Shown here: piece after piece, positions 26,233 through 39,129 of the stretch
Layout of the letters: every line of letters starts with the position of its first letter
Numbering within the stretch: the stretch's first letter is position 1
DNA from: Nymphaea colorata
Lineage: Eukaryota; Streptophyta; Magnoliopsida; Nymphaeales; Nymphaeaceae
DNA: 64,000 nucleotides
Reading direction: 5' to 3'
Assembly (NCBI RefSeq): GCF_008831285.2
Contig: NC_045141.1
Coordinates: 19,092,848-19,156,847 of the forward strand
Notes under the pieces: model-generated
The model's input: the letters and a program-made list of their open reading frames with translations, nothing else
Databases searched by the model: none
Told to the model about the DNA's origin: nothing
Translations under genes and position numbers: made by a program

Positions 26233-27378
26233 TACATATTTAAGCTTTTATATCGCATATGAACTATGTAGTATAAGTTAAACAAAAGAAAGGGACTTAA
26301 AGCAAGGTGGTAAAAGGAGAATGTAAAAGAGTGCCAATATAATGTAGCACGTTTGGGGAGTCATGGTGGTCCTACTGTCATAGTTATAAAGTTTCTCTAA
26401 AGTTTCTGGAGATGTAGACAATTCAACTCACATCTACCACTTTATGGCTCTACCTAAAAAATCAGGTTCTACATTTCAACATGCATTCAGACTTTATTTG
26501 CTTCCGTATAATGGGTGAACTTGTGGCGCGTTGAAAGCGTGTATACCAACGTAGCTCTGGACCCTAAAAACAAGAAAAAGGAGGGAGACTTGACTTTCAC
26601 GCTTAACTACAATTCAAAATTTATTTTCTTTTTAAAACTGAATTCTTATAAGGCTAGTGTTAAGGTCCAATTTGGATCCAAATTAGGTGTCAAAGTCTGA
26701 TTTGGATTTTGTTATGAAATTGTATACCAAATCTAAGTCCGGATATTAGTCTCATCAGATACAAAAAAAAAAAAAAATCGTGACTCACCTGGATCATCGA
26801 GTTCATATGAACTGCAGCCGCCGGCGTTTGCTCGCCCTCGCCGACCTGCACATTTACACCGCACAATGTATGACGGCAAAATGGTATATACTTGTGGATC
26901 TCCAAGCTCTACCTCATCTCGGCAAACAAAAGAAGTCAATGTAAACAATCACATCAGATTGATGGCTTCATCTCTCTCTCTCTTTTATATATATATATAT
27001 ATAAGAGAGAGAGAGAGAGATATAATGATTTGTAAAAAGTCAAGAACAAAACCAGACCTAAGTATTAATGTCTAAAGTTTTTCGGGGGGTTATACATATT
27101 TAAGTTTTTATATCGCATATAAACTATGTAGGATAAGTTAAACAAAAGAAAGGGACTTAATTTGTTTCCCTTTACCGCAAAGGGTGATGGGAAGGTGGTA
27201 AAAGAGTGCCAAGTTGAAAGTACCACGTTCGGGGAGTCATGGGGGTCCTCCTGTCCTAGTAATAAAGTTCCCGGAAATGTAGACAATTCAACTCACATCT
27301 ACCTCTTTTCTTTTTGGCTCTACCTAAAAAATCAGGTTTTCTAGATTTCAACATGAATTCAGACTTTATTTGCTTTGA
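26233..27378. repeat. Pair of ~275-bp direct repeats upstream of GT90 gene B
   Basis: 26233-26505 and 27091-27378 share long strings in the same order, for example TATCGCATAT, AAACAAAAGAAAGGGACTTAA, GGGGAGTCATGG and CTACCTAAAAAATCAGGTT. The copies differ by scattered substitutions and small indels. They bracket about 590 bp of non-coding DNA just upstream of gene B. Confidence 0.8.
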
Positions 27379-27411
27379 TAGTGCATAGATAAAATGATAT
27401 TACATCTCTCT

Positions 27412-27414
<3 letters not shown>

Positions 27415-27500
<86 letters not shown>
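27415..27500. repeat. Compound (TA)23(GA)20 microsatellite
   Basis: TA dinucleotides at 27415-27460 change directly into GA dinucleotides at 27461-27500, about 190 bp before the start codon of GT90 gene B. The GA part may sit in its promoter or leader. Confidence 0.95.
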
Positions 27501-27503
<3 letters not shown>

Positions 27504-27689
27504 TTGGTTGTTCGTGAAGGTTTCCTTTATCTCTAGTTTCTTTCTATGTATATTAGAAAAGTTTGTGTTGTAGAAGGAAATTTTGGGGGGTGAATTATGA
27601 CAGAAGAGCGCGAACAGGGGAAAAGAGAGAAAGAGGGAGAGGCGAGGGCAGTCTGAAGAGTCCGGTGCAGGCCTAGCATCGAGGGTACG

Positions 27690-30202
27690 ATGGTATTGAA
27701 GAGGCCTTCGCCGGTGTCAATCGCCATCTCCGTCATCCTGCTCCTTGGTGTCCTCTTCGCCGGCTTTCAGTGGCTGGACCAGGTAACCAATCTCTCTCTC
27801 TCTTCTGTCTTCTGTAAAACTTCAGGCTTGATCGACGACTACCCACAAGTGTTGACTGGTGGCTAAGTCTGAAAAATTTTCTGGCAAGAGCACATTTCGC
27901 AGGTTTTGATATATAACACAGCAAATATTTAGAGATATTAGTTTGAATATAAAGTAACGATGAGCAGCTGGTGTGGGCAACCATCTGTGGCTCCACCCCT
28001 CTTGTTGACTCTAGGCGCTCGCTCACATCAACGGCATTAGGATTTGGATTTGGACTAGCTAATTCCGTTCTTATCCTTTGAGCATCTTATCTTTTCTATT
28101 GGAATGATCAAAACCACAAAAATGATTCAACTCCAGTAAAGAAAGAACTTATATTCATATTATTTTATTCGAAATCACCAATCGATAGGGGGAAGATATA
28201 CATGGGTTGCTTTTATTTCGCTGGAACAGATTCTTCACTTTCCCTATATGTTTACGATTACCAATTATGAAGAAGAGAATAGAGTTCCATCTCCGGGGAC
28301 AAGACGACGCCATGTGAGGCGTTCTTCCTTTCCCTCTCCCTCTTCGTTCATGGGCAAGATTGTGTTTTTTTTTTCTTGTATTTGACTGTGATATTAGTTC
28401 ACTTTAACAGATTATCCTTATGAACATGAAGATATATTGGTCCTGGTCAAGTAGAACTAAAGAAGGAAGACTTGGGAAACTCGAAACGTGATGGACGGAT
28501 TTGAGGAAAGCTAATAAGACTATGGAACATCTCTAAGAACAAAGTAGGAAGAGATTTCAATATCTTCATATTTATTCATTTCAATTTTTTATAAAGTTGA
28601 TGTGTCATTAGAATAGATTTGTCAATTTAAAATACAACTTTTGCTAAAGTTGATATCGTCATTAAAATAGATTTGTCAATTAAAATAAGCCATAGGAAGG
28701 AATCAATCAAAGGCTTTCTAAATCCCGAAATTTTATTGGTGGGGGCAGCCCATTTATGCAGGCAAGTGGTACTTCTTTCGAAACCCGTCTGGCCTGACCC
28801 ATTCAAGCGACGATTTGCTAGCACCTCCAGAAGCAGCGGAGGACTTTCGGGATGTTTGCGCCAACACGACTACTACACCGGAGGTCCGGCAATTCCCGCC
28901 CGGTCCCTCCTGCCCGGACTATTTGAGGTGGATCCATGAAGACCTCCGGCCCTGGAACCGGAGCGGTATCACCCGAGAGATGGTGGAGTCCGGAGAGAAG
29001 CTCGCCGACTTCCGGCTGGTCATCGTCGGTGGAAAGGCGTACGTGGAGACGTACCGGAGATCTTTCCAGACGAGGGACTTGTTCACCATCTGGGGCATCC
29101 TTCAGCTCCTCAGTTGGTACCCTGGCCGCATTCCAGATCTTGATCTCATGTTCAACTGCGGTGATGTCCCAATGGTCCTTGCCGCGGACTACCAGCCAAA
29201 TGAAGGGCTCATGCCACCCCCCGTGTTTCACTACTGTGCTGATGACGCCTCACAAGACATTGTCTTCCCCGATTGGTCCTTTTGGGGCTGGTAATTTGTG
29301 TGTGCATGTGTCTTATAGTGAGTAGAAGTTCTTTTATGTATATATATACATACATTGTGTATCAGGGCAGAGGTGAACATAAAGCCATGGGAGCCGCTGG
29401 TGAAGGAGCTGAGAGCAGGCAACAGAAGGAGGAAATGGAAGGAGCGGGAGAGAAGTGCTTATTGGAGGGGGAACCCATACGTGTCTGGAACCCGGGAGGA
29501 CCTTCTCAAGTGTAACCTTTCCGAGTCCCATGACTGGAACGCGCGACTTTATATCCAGGTACAATCTCCATACAGTATTCATCCCGGTACCTCCATTATT
29601 GAGCTTGGGAGGAAGAAACCGATCGATCACCCTACATACATATGATCGTATTTTGCTTTATCTAATCTTAAATGGTACATCATTTAATTATTTATGTTCA
29701 TTTAATTATTTCTACAAGCCCAAAGAAAAGAAGAAAAAGCACGATATGCCATTGGCTTGACTAGCGCAACTGTCTTGGTTGATCAAGTGAGTTGGAAATG
29801 AGGAGGATGAGGAGAAGGGGGTTTAACTTTAAATAAAGGACTGGCTAGAATTGCAAATTTTGGAATTTGTCCCAAAAAGAATGTGACGTTGCTGCAAATT
29901 GCGATTTTCATTAATAGCATTGGACCAACTATGCAACCAAAACCTTGATTCTATTAAATGTAAGACATTATGTTGAAGGTAAGGCCAGGTTGGCGAACAG
30001 CTAGCGTCTCCATGTTGTTCAAAGAAGTCCCTATCCCAACCAGTGAGGATAGTGGGTTAAGATTTTCATAATTAATAGCATTCAACCAAGCTGATTGTAA
30101 TTAACAAGCCGGTGGAGTTAATTATATATATATATCAAACACATCGGTCATTCCCAAAAATAGACTGTAAATAATGCGCTAAGACTGTAAATAATGCACG
30201 CC

Positions 30203-30233
<31 letters not shown>

Positions 30234-31887
30234 CCAAGCCTTCTTGTTTTTGTCATCAAACTGTTGTTTTTAATATTACCCCACTAATTTTGACGCATTT
30301 TTGTCCAATGATTGAAACGTTAATCATTGTTGGATGTAGACTTGTGTTGACATCCCTATGAAACCCGGGTCACTGTTTTAAGGCCAAATATTAAAAACTT
30401 GTTAACAATATACTTAGTTTCTTATGAAAAACAAAAAAAAACAAAATTATGTTACATGACATTGTATTGCAGAATTGGGACGAAGAAACTCAACAAGGAT
30501 TCAAGCAATCAAACCTAGCAGATCAATGCACTCACAGGTCGGACTCTGCTTCGTCTCGGTAAGTGTATCGATAGAACATGTGTTCCGGAGCTGATGGAAT
30601 TGTTTGAAACACTGTGCATTCAGATACAAGATTTACGTGGAAGGGGTTGCATGGTCGGTGAGCAGAAAATACATACTGGCATGCGACTCCCCAACTCTGT
30701 CGGTGAAGGATCGATACTACGACTTCTTCTCCAGGTCCCTCCAGCCGGGCCAACACTTTTGGCCCATAAGCGCTGATAACAAATGCCCCTCCATCAAGTT
30801 TGCTGTTGACTGGGGGAACAGCCATCCGCAAAAGGTAAATACTCATGAGACTTCTGTTTCGGTTGAAGCATGATCGCCATGTACCGGCAAAGCATATTGG
30901 CCTTCAAGTTTATAAGGAAGGAACATGATCATAGGGGCTGTCCTGCAGCATTGACAATCGATTGTGAGTGTTTTATATGAAACTGCCCCAAAGATGAGGC
31001 TAGATTAATAATGTCTCTTAAATCTGCATGTTCAATGAATTTACCCTAAAATTAAAGTAGTTTCATAAAATAAAAATACTACAGCAAGTGCGCCATGAAT
31101 CTACCTAATTTTTTCAAACAAATTCATAAAACCCTCATATGTTGCCAAAAGGCCCTTAGGATAACATGTTTTCATGTAAGTTATTTTTTTATATTTTAGA
31201 GTATTGTTTGTAATTATTGACGCGTGCATCAACATTTTATGGTGCATGGTTGCTAAGTTTTTGCTCAATTAATTTGCCTTAAAAATTTACATTTATGCAA
31301 CAAATGTTTCAAATGAAAGAGCATGCGCTAGCCAATCTCTTCCAGCTTCATATCATATCAGATGAAATTTTTTAATTTCTTAGTTTGGCAAGTGCGGGAC
31401 ATATATGATTGTTAAATGTGCAGAAAATGGAAGCTCTGCTGCAAAAATTATAATGAAGTCCTCATGAGTTGCTCCGTTAGTTCTTTATGGTATAATCAGA
31501 CCATGAACTGTACTTGGTTAAGCACTTTTGAATTGCACCATGCAGGCTCAAGAGATTGGGAAGGCAGGAAGCAGCTTCATTCTGAATGATCTGCGGATGG
31601 AGAATGTATATGACTACATGTTTCACGCTCTAACTGAATATGCAAAGCTGTTGAGGTACAAGCCCACCATACCCTCGGCGGCAAAGCCCGTCTGTTCGGA
31701 ATCCATGGCTTCCACTGAGAGCGGGCGGGTGAAGGAGTTCATGATAGAATCGAAGGTAGAAGGACCACGAAACGCAGGGCCTTGTGCTCTTCCTCCTCCC
31801 GATCCCGCTGCAATCGAGTCACTGATGAGAAGGAAGAAGGAATCCGTGGAACAAGTAGAACGATGGGAGCGAGAAGCTAGGGACTGA
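27690..31887 (+). CDS. GT90 (CAP10/Rumi-like) glycosyltransferase, array copy B
   Basis: Exons: 27690-27782, 28749-29290, 29366-29558, 30473-30537, 30624-30834 and 31546-31887; 1446 nt, 481 residues, all frames open. The N-terminal anchor is MVLKRPSPVSIAISVILLL and onward. The CAP10 landmarks match copy A, but B keeps the Cys of MFNCGD and has one extra residue in the stem (LLAPPEAAED). Exon 6 and the end of intron 5 are almost identical to A, with about four differences in the last 342 coding bases, whereas exon 2 differs more. One of these differences turns the ACA of A into a TGA stop, so B lacks the last six residues (RRNKGT) of A; this should not affect the domain. Introns are shorter than in A. 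Gene A lies 4.8 kb upstream in the same orientation. Confidence 0.93.
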
Positions 31888-33082
31888 CGGAACAAAGGAA
31901 CATATCCCTTGTGCTGTTTGATGTGTCCCAACTTGGGCCCCTAATTTAACAGTGCTGGTTATGTACGCACCCGGGTTTTGTTGACTAAAATGTCTTCATT
32001 AAAGTAAGGAAAGAAAGACGTTTGAAAAAATAGTTTGAAAAAGCAATTTTTTTATTCTTTGCAGCACAAAAAGTTGATATCCTAGGAGTTTAAAATAGAA
32101 ACTGACAGCCTACCCTATCAAAGATGATTTCTTTATGTGACTTGTTGCACAAAATATTTCGCTTATACTAGACAAGCCAACTGGGTAAACAATTCCTAAG
32201 TTTTTGGAGCTAGGACTTAATTATCATATATGCGGTGTATATATGCTTCTTTTGGGACTTAAAGGCCAAAGCAATGGGAAGAATTTCCTAATGATCAACA
32301 AATCGCATCTGGTGCTTATACATAAAGCAACAACGGAGACATGCATGGGAAACGTTCATGGTAATGTTTAAACGACATTTACTTCTAACGACGGAGGAAA
32401 AAGGGAAAAAGATCAGCTATTTTAAGTCTACATCTATACTAATATCATGGTGGTGAAGTCAAATATTAAGTCGCCCCGTGAGTTCATTCTCAACAACGCT
32501 AAGGCTATAGCCTCTAGCATCCGCTCCTGACTAATAACCTACAATTTCTCCTTGTGAACGACTTAATTTTCGCATGACATACAGTGAAATAATGAATGAC
32601 GACGTTGCACCATGCAGACACTTGAAATATTATTGAATTTAACTTTGGAGGTTGTTATTGGTACCTTATCTAGGCATCCTTGAGCAAGGGAAAACCAATT
32701 CAGTTCACTTTTTCTATAATCTTCCCTTTATTGACATTAATTTGCTGAAGCATGAATCGGTTTAGAACATGCTACAGTTCCTTGAGTGAGGTGCCGCCCA
32801 CAGTAGATGCATTACGGGCCACACATGCCAAAAGAGCACGGCTGATTAATTAATTCATCATTGGCAGAGAACGATATTGAAGTTTCTTGTCTCCATTTTG
32901 ATCTCTCAGCTACGTAGCGGCAAATCGAAGTTTGGATAAATTATGTTATTGAAGCCCTTACATCTCGTGTAGATTAGTATGACATAGTTTAAATCTGTAG
33001 CTGACTGAATCTAAGCTGAGAAATAAATCAATGAGACACTGATTTCGATACAGTATTTGAAGTCCCTCTGAAGGGATTCTAA
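31888..33082. other. First part of the spacer after GT90 gene B
   Basis: Non-coding DNA homologous to the spacers after A (22928-24650) and after C (about 42050-43210). All three keep a block starting GAGGTGCCGCCCACAG and continuing to GATGCATTACGGGCCACAC (24391, 32790 and 43091 regions), although nothing in it reads as a protein. Confidence 0.6.
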
Positions 33083-34580
33083 CATCCTGCGGCACGATAA
33101 TCGTGATCGTTCTTCCTCTTGGATGTATCCATCTCATGAGATTTCTGTTTACGAGGAGATCAGATTAGAAACTAAAAAGAAAGCATTAAACGAGTACCGT
33201 ATCGATAGAACAAAACTAAGAAATAACTCATGGACAACATGAAGGAAAAGTAAAACAGGAATTGTCCATATATGCCAATTTGAATGGCAACGTTAATAGA
33301 TGACAAAGGTTTTGGATCTGATGTGACATGTTTTTTTGTTGATATGATAAAAGATCAATGATCATGGTTCATCAAACTAAGTATCTTCGCTCAGATCTAG
33401 AATTCACATTTGACATCATTATTTTATTTAGAAAGTGTTAGATTTAACATTGGAGAAAGAGGGTCTGATCTTAAATCCATGGTTTTGAAATACCGATAGT
33501 CTTGAATCTAAGGCTTTGAAACACTCCCTGAACATGTTTGAGCATAGTGGAAGATGGCTTTGAATCATCTCATTAATGGTCTCTCTTTATAAACCCTTGT
33601 TAGTGCGTGTGGGACTTCAGGTTTGGGTGTTGAAACTGGCTCTGATACCACTATAACAAACTGACCCATTCCTAGGCTCGGGCTCCTGGTTCGACGGATC
33701 CCAACCCGCCTCGGCTCCAATTCTAAAAAGGTTAGAAAGCAATACAATCATCTCATTAATGATTTTTCTTTATAAGTCCTTGAAGATCACTAACAATCTT
33801 TGATACAAAACTAAATTTTTGCGATGTTATCTCCAAAACTATAAAATGAAAAAGAAAAAGAACACATTTTTCCATGGACCCAATAATCTGATGTGGTCTC
33901 GTGGAACACATGAAACAGTGTGTTCTTTTTTCCGGGTCATGAAGGAGGATAATTCCACGTATTGAGAGGGTTGAAGGCCCCTTCCTTTTCTTGTTCCGCG
34001 GTTCAGAACTGCGACGGTGCCTGAGAATGTGCCCATGATGCTGCAGTGTGTGTTCCTTTTCAATCATGGACACATGCCACCGACAAATGGTGTGTAGGGC
34101 AATACAAACAACTAAGGCTGGCAAACTAGGCCTCATAAACCAATAGGACTTAGTCGGAGCACTTTTTTTTTTTACTCTCAAAAAACATATATACAAGGAA
34201 GCTAGGGACAAAACATATATATAAGGTCTCTAAATTTGTAACTATGACAAGAACTACATGTGGCTAAAAGCCTAAAATGCACTTAGCAAAAAAACAAAAA
34301 AAAGTCAAATAAGTTTAGTACGTCTACCAAAAAACAAAAGTACCTTATAATTTCTTTTGTTGATAACATTTTATTTACATGTATTACCCATCCAATAATC
34401 AAGATTCGTTGATACATTGGCACCACAAAATAACTGGCACCTTATATTCAACACCATTTTTTTCTTTAGGACTTCCTTTATCTTTCTTTTCCTCTGTATA
34501 ACCATCAACCCACTCTAAGATTGTTAGATACTAAAGGCGGAGAAGAGATGTGAAAAGCTAGCATTTATATATATATATAT

Positions 34581-34616
<36 letters not shown>

Positions 34617-34740
34617 TAATACCGTAAAGTTACTTTTGAATGAATAAATCATCAACTGAGTTAATTCAAAAGTAAGGCTTTAAGGATCATCAATATGTAA
34701 GTTAATCCAAAGACCAAGCTTTTCATTTGTCATATGAACA
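33083..34740. other. Collinear copy of GT90-D upstream and intron 1 DNA, lacking exon 1
   Basis: In order, 33090-33560 matches 43665-44290, 33840-34050 matches 44815-45000, 34215-34450 matches 45505-45725 and 34455-34720 matches 45725-45970. These targets lie on both sides of exon 1 of gene D (44496-44639). The segment that would hold exon 1 (44290-44810) has no counterpart; instead there is a TRIM-like LTR fragment. I read this as a truncated duplicate of the start of D left inside the tandem unit. Confidence 0.6.
33565..33830 (-). mobile_element. TRIM-like LTR retroelement fragment
   Basis: On the minus strand an LTR-like unit (33830 down to 33652) ends TCAGTTTGTTATA and is followed after one base by TGGTATCAGAGCC (33650-33638), the tRNA-iMet primer-binding site. 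Beyond a very short internal stretch, a second piece of the same unit appears (the ATCTCATTAATG motif at 33568). Similar LTR-like sequence lies at 45070-45431. There is no coding capacity. The extremely short interior suggests a TRIM or a deleted Copia copy; the outer borders are not certain. Confidence 0.45.
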
Positions 34741-34856
34741 AAGTTTACAAAACTGAGTTTTTAATCAGGGTTTTAAGAAACTGAGTTTTCACAAAACCAA
34801 GTTTTTTGAGGGCCTTCATGTCTTGAAACATACACTGTCCAACAAGATACCTTAAA

Positions 34857-35480
34857 TTGCAATGTCCCTTAAAAATAATTGACCACAGTAGATACACAGC
34901 ACATGCACAAAGTCATTCACATATATTTCGGCTTCTTCGTACAAATTCTGCAAGGAGAAATAACAATACGATTTCCTCCTCACTCTCGACCGCAAAAAAC
35001 AAAGAAGGGGATGGAGAAAAGGGTTGCAGACTCCCTTTTTCTCAATCAAACAGAGAGACAGGGAGAGAAACTGACGGAAAAAAAAAAAAAAAGGAAGGGA
35101 ACAACGGAGCGCTTCCAAAAGAAAAGAAAAAGTGGAAAGTCGCAGCTCTTCCTTCTGCCTTGTCCAGTGCAGAACCAGAAACGAAGAGAAAAGGAGGCGC
35201 ACCACTTCCCCGACGGGAGAGAAAAAATGATAGGAGAATGAAATAAAGAAGAAAAAGCAAAATGATAACGAGGAAAAGGGGTGGTGGCCGGACCACCACG
35301 TGGCTGCCGCTGTAGCCGCTCGCCGCCGGTTGCCGATAAAAGACAGAGGGAGAGAGAGAGCGAAGGTGAGAAGTGAAGGGGCGAATCGTTGTCTGCCTCT
35401 GCCTCTTTCCTCTTCTGTCCCCGATCATTTTATGAAATGCCCAAATCAGGCTTGTTAACTTCTTCTTCTTACATTTAGTC
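34857..35480. other. Relic copy of the TMEM208 leader block in the B-C spacer
   Basis: This stretch is collinear with 16275-16960, sharing long runs such as CTTCCAAAAGAAAAG, CGCACCACTTCCCCGACG and GAAATGCCCAAATCAGGCTTG, with many small indels. It includes the GC-rich part absent from the A-B relic. No TMEM208 coding exon follows, so it is an orphan promoter/leader. The open frames on both strands are low-complexity and differ between the two copies, which argues against a protein. Confidence 0.7.
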
Positions 35481-35639
35481 CCTCCAAATATGCTTTTTAC
35501 CCTCCCTCTCTCTACATTAAAGGTGGACAATAGGGCCGATTCTTACCTACCTAACGAGTAGTTGGCCGCCGGACTTAGACCGGTTGTTTGACGTTTAAAT
35601 TTGAATTGCCTGATAAAAACAACTCATGGCCTGACTTAA

Positions 35640-35671
<32 letters not shown>

Positions 35672-37242
35672 CCTTCGGTTTATCAACAATGACTCTTTAA
35701 AAACTTTTTTTGTGTTTCGAAAACTTTTACCATGTCTCCAAGTGGTTTCAATATATTAAAACATAAAATGTTAAAATTTTTAGGACAGACATCAAATCGA
35801 GTATCCGACCAATATGAAATTGATGGTCAAGCCCAGCCCAATATTTAAGCAGACCGAACTTATGTTGCCAAGATGGGCTTCGAACCAAACTTGAGCCCAA
35901 CTTTGTCGAGCCTTGCGTTGGGACAATCAACCTAACCTTACTGTACAGATTCACATCACACAATCAGGTTCATAAATCTTGCACACTTGTAGCCTTTACA
36001 TGTTTTATATGCAAAATGAGAAGATGCCATACTAAAAAGGGCCTTTTTGCTTTTCATGATCTTAGCGTATCGCCAACAAGAATTAACGGCAAACAATGGT
36101 TTTAAGTTTTTAACTTGGAATGAAATATATAGCCAATTTTTTCTTAAATTATAAAAGACGCTTACTTTTAGTAAACCAAAGTTTTTCTCAATTTTGCGAC
36201 AATATCTTGTCGGCCTTTTTTTTTTTTTTTTTGTTTAAGGTAGACAGTAATTGGACAGAAAAAAGGGGGGAAAAACGTACAGTTGAAAAAATCGTGGATA
36301 ATTTTTCTAAAGTTTTTCAAAGATTATTATTTATTTCCACCATTGACCACTTCAATTAACCCAAGAAGGCGACTTGTCATAGGAAATGTCCCAATCAACC
36401 ATAATGACATAATATAATTGACTCAGTTCAAAATCACAAAACAATTTTACTCTTGATCTCATATCAAATGATCGAAGCATTTCATAAAATGGGATAACAA
36501 GCAATCTTTTAAACGACTAAAAAGTAAAATAAAAAATTCCTCTACGGCTCCTTCCAGTCAATAAAGCGGGCGAGCCACGTGTTGATGAACTTGACCCAAC
36601 TAGAGTTGCACCAAAAAGTCAAGAAAACATCTTTCTTTCAAATATGTATATATATATATATATATAAAGGCAAGAACAAAATCAGACCTTTTAAGTATTA
36701 ATTAATATATAATTTTTTTAATCCAACCTTATCAACTTAAAATATGTTGATGCAAAATATATATTAAGTTGATCATTTTTGAACTTTAAAAGTGTTGTTT
36801 TAATAAACAAAAACGAATGGCCCCATACCATTTCAATAATAGAAAAATCAACATCCGTCATGAAAACATATTGATTCAAAACATGTTTTATATCAAAATA
36901 TTTTTTATAAATATATTGAAATATTTATATTTTATTTAAAATAAATTTTTAACAAAAAAATTAAACGGTCTTGTTTTTATTCCTAGCTCATTGGACTGGT
37001 TTTCATGTATTTATATACGGGGTTGTTCGTGAGGCGTCGCTTGTGTGGGGCACGGCATTTCCTTTATCTCTAGTTTCTTTCTATGTATATTAGAAAAATT
37101 TGTGTTGTAGAAGGAAATTTTGGGGGGTGAATTATGACAGAAGAGCGCGAACAGGGGAAAAGAGAGAGAGGAAGAGGAAGAGGAAGAGGAAGAGGAGAGG
37201 GCAGTCTGAAGAGTTGGGTGCAGGCCTAGCATCGAGGGTACG
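35481..37242. other. Spacer upstream of GT90 gene C
   Basis: AT-rich DNA with TA tracts at about 35641-35670 and 36645-36666, a T-rich run near 36217-36232, and GA/GGAAGA repeats at about 37163-37198 just before the gene. From about 37050 to the ATG it matches the leader of gene B (27520-27690). No gene is visible. Confidence 0.55.
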
Positions 37243-39095
37243 ATGGGATTGAAGAGGCCTTCGCCGGTGTCAATCGCCATTTCCGTCTTCCTGCTTCTTG
37301 GTGTCCTCTTCGCCGGCTTTCAGTGGCTCGACCAGGTAACCAATCTCATCTGTCTTCTGTAGAACTTCAGGCTTGCTGATAGACACGGTCATCGTTTTCC
37401 TTGCTTCCGCACGATGGGTCAGCCATCGTTACACCATCCTGCTTCTGATTCATCTCTTCTCTTGATTGCCGAAGACCTCTCTCTCGATCTGTTCTGATCT
37501 CTTTAGATTAGGGACAATTTCTTGTTGATTCTTCTTGTTAAGATTTCATATTGCAGCTATTTTCATAGCTAGACGCCAGTATTCTATATTGATATTCCAC
37601 CACTTTATCTCCAAGAGGATACAATCACACAAATACATATAGCCGCTTAGAATCCTCCACCTGTAATCAAGATGAATCATCCCCACTGTTTTCCTCTTTT
37701 TTTTTTGTTTTTGCCTTGTTGTGGACGTGTATAGAAGAAAGCCAAGAAAAAAGAAGCCCCGCTAGGTTGATTTTCTATGAAACTACCAAACGATCGACGA
37801 CTACCCACCATTGTTGACTAGCAGTGGCGTCAAAAAAATTTTCTGAAAGCGGCATCTTTCACAGATTTCGATATGTGAAGGAGCACTCGAATATACACAA
37901 ATATTTTAAAAATAGTAATTTAAAAATAGAAAAACAAACCTTGAAGAGCTAATGGCAACTATACGTGGCTCCCCTCTCTTGTTGATTCTAAACGCTCACA
38001 TAATTGCTTGGAAATCAGCCATCGATCGACGGACAAGGGTTGCTTTTATATCGCTGGAACAGATTCTTTACACTTTCCCTATCTGTTTACGATCGCCAAT
38101 TGCGAAGAAGAGAATAGAATCACGTCTCCGGGGATAAGACAACACCATGTGAGACGACATGCCGCGTTATGAAGGTAAGCAGTGAACGGGTTAATCTCTC
38201 CCTCGGGAGTCCCGCATCTCCTCTCTCTGTCTTTCTGATTGGTGGGTGGATGAGATAATGCGTCCAATTTCATATTTCGATCGTATTTGGATAAGAATGT
38301 TTCGAGTCATGCTTTTCTACCTAGCTAGTGAGAGATTCTGCGCTAAAAGTTTTCTAGAAAACATTCAATCTTGTTTTGGCAGATATCTGAATACAGTGGC
38401 TGAAATCTTCTCACTATCTTGAACTCCGTCACAACCACGCTTAATATGTGGCATGTATGTTGTGAGAGCTTGGAGGATTTCCCTGTTCAAACCCAAAGGT
38501 AAAAATCTATAAAATCCTAAGAAATCAGGATAATCCAGTGCTACTGCACTTTTTGGGCATTTGAAATCCGAATACAACTCGACATCATATGAATAACTAG
38601 CAATAGCAATTACTAGATCGTCGAATTCGGAGCAGCTGATTTTTAAAACAGGATTTGAAAACATAGCTGGTCTCACTCTGCTTTTCAAGATCAGAGCTTC
38701 AACTCGGTTCCGTTCTGTATCAGTACCCAAACTTGTCTGCATCTTTGCACACAGTGATTTGGGTGCGAATCAGCAAAGGAGGTCTTTGCATAGCGGTCGT
38801 CAATTTGGCTGTTGTTTTTCATGTTCAAGAAACTAATGTCATGGATGTAAGTTTCACACAAAAAAAATTCGAAGATTATATAAAAGTAAACTTTGTTTCA
38901 TGTATAATTAAGATTATAAGCTGAAAAATGTGGTTTGGAAGTTTCAAATTCCCCATCAAATCATATATATGCATTGAAAGTAAAAACACGGTTCTTTCGT
39001 CGATTATTGAGTTTGCCAACGTATGGGTCACATATGTGTAGTTATTTCTACATAGGACATGCATATAATTTCTTTTTTTTTTTTTGTGTGTGTGC

Positions 39096-39129
<34 letters not shown>

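Noticed and set aside
31828-31887. GT90-B as a pseudogene because of an early stop
   Set aside because: Only six C-terminal residues beyond the conserved domain are lost relative to A.
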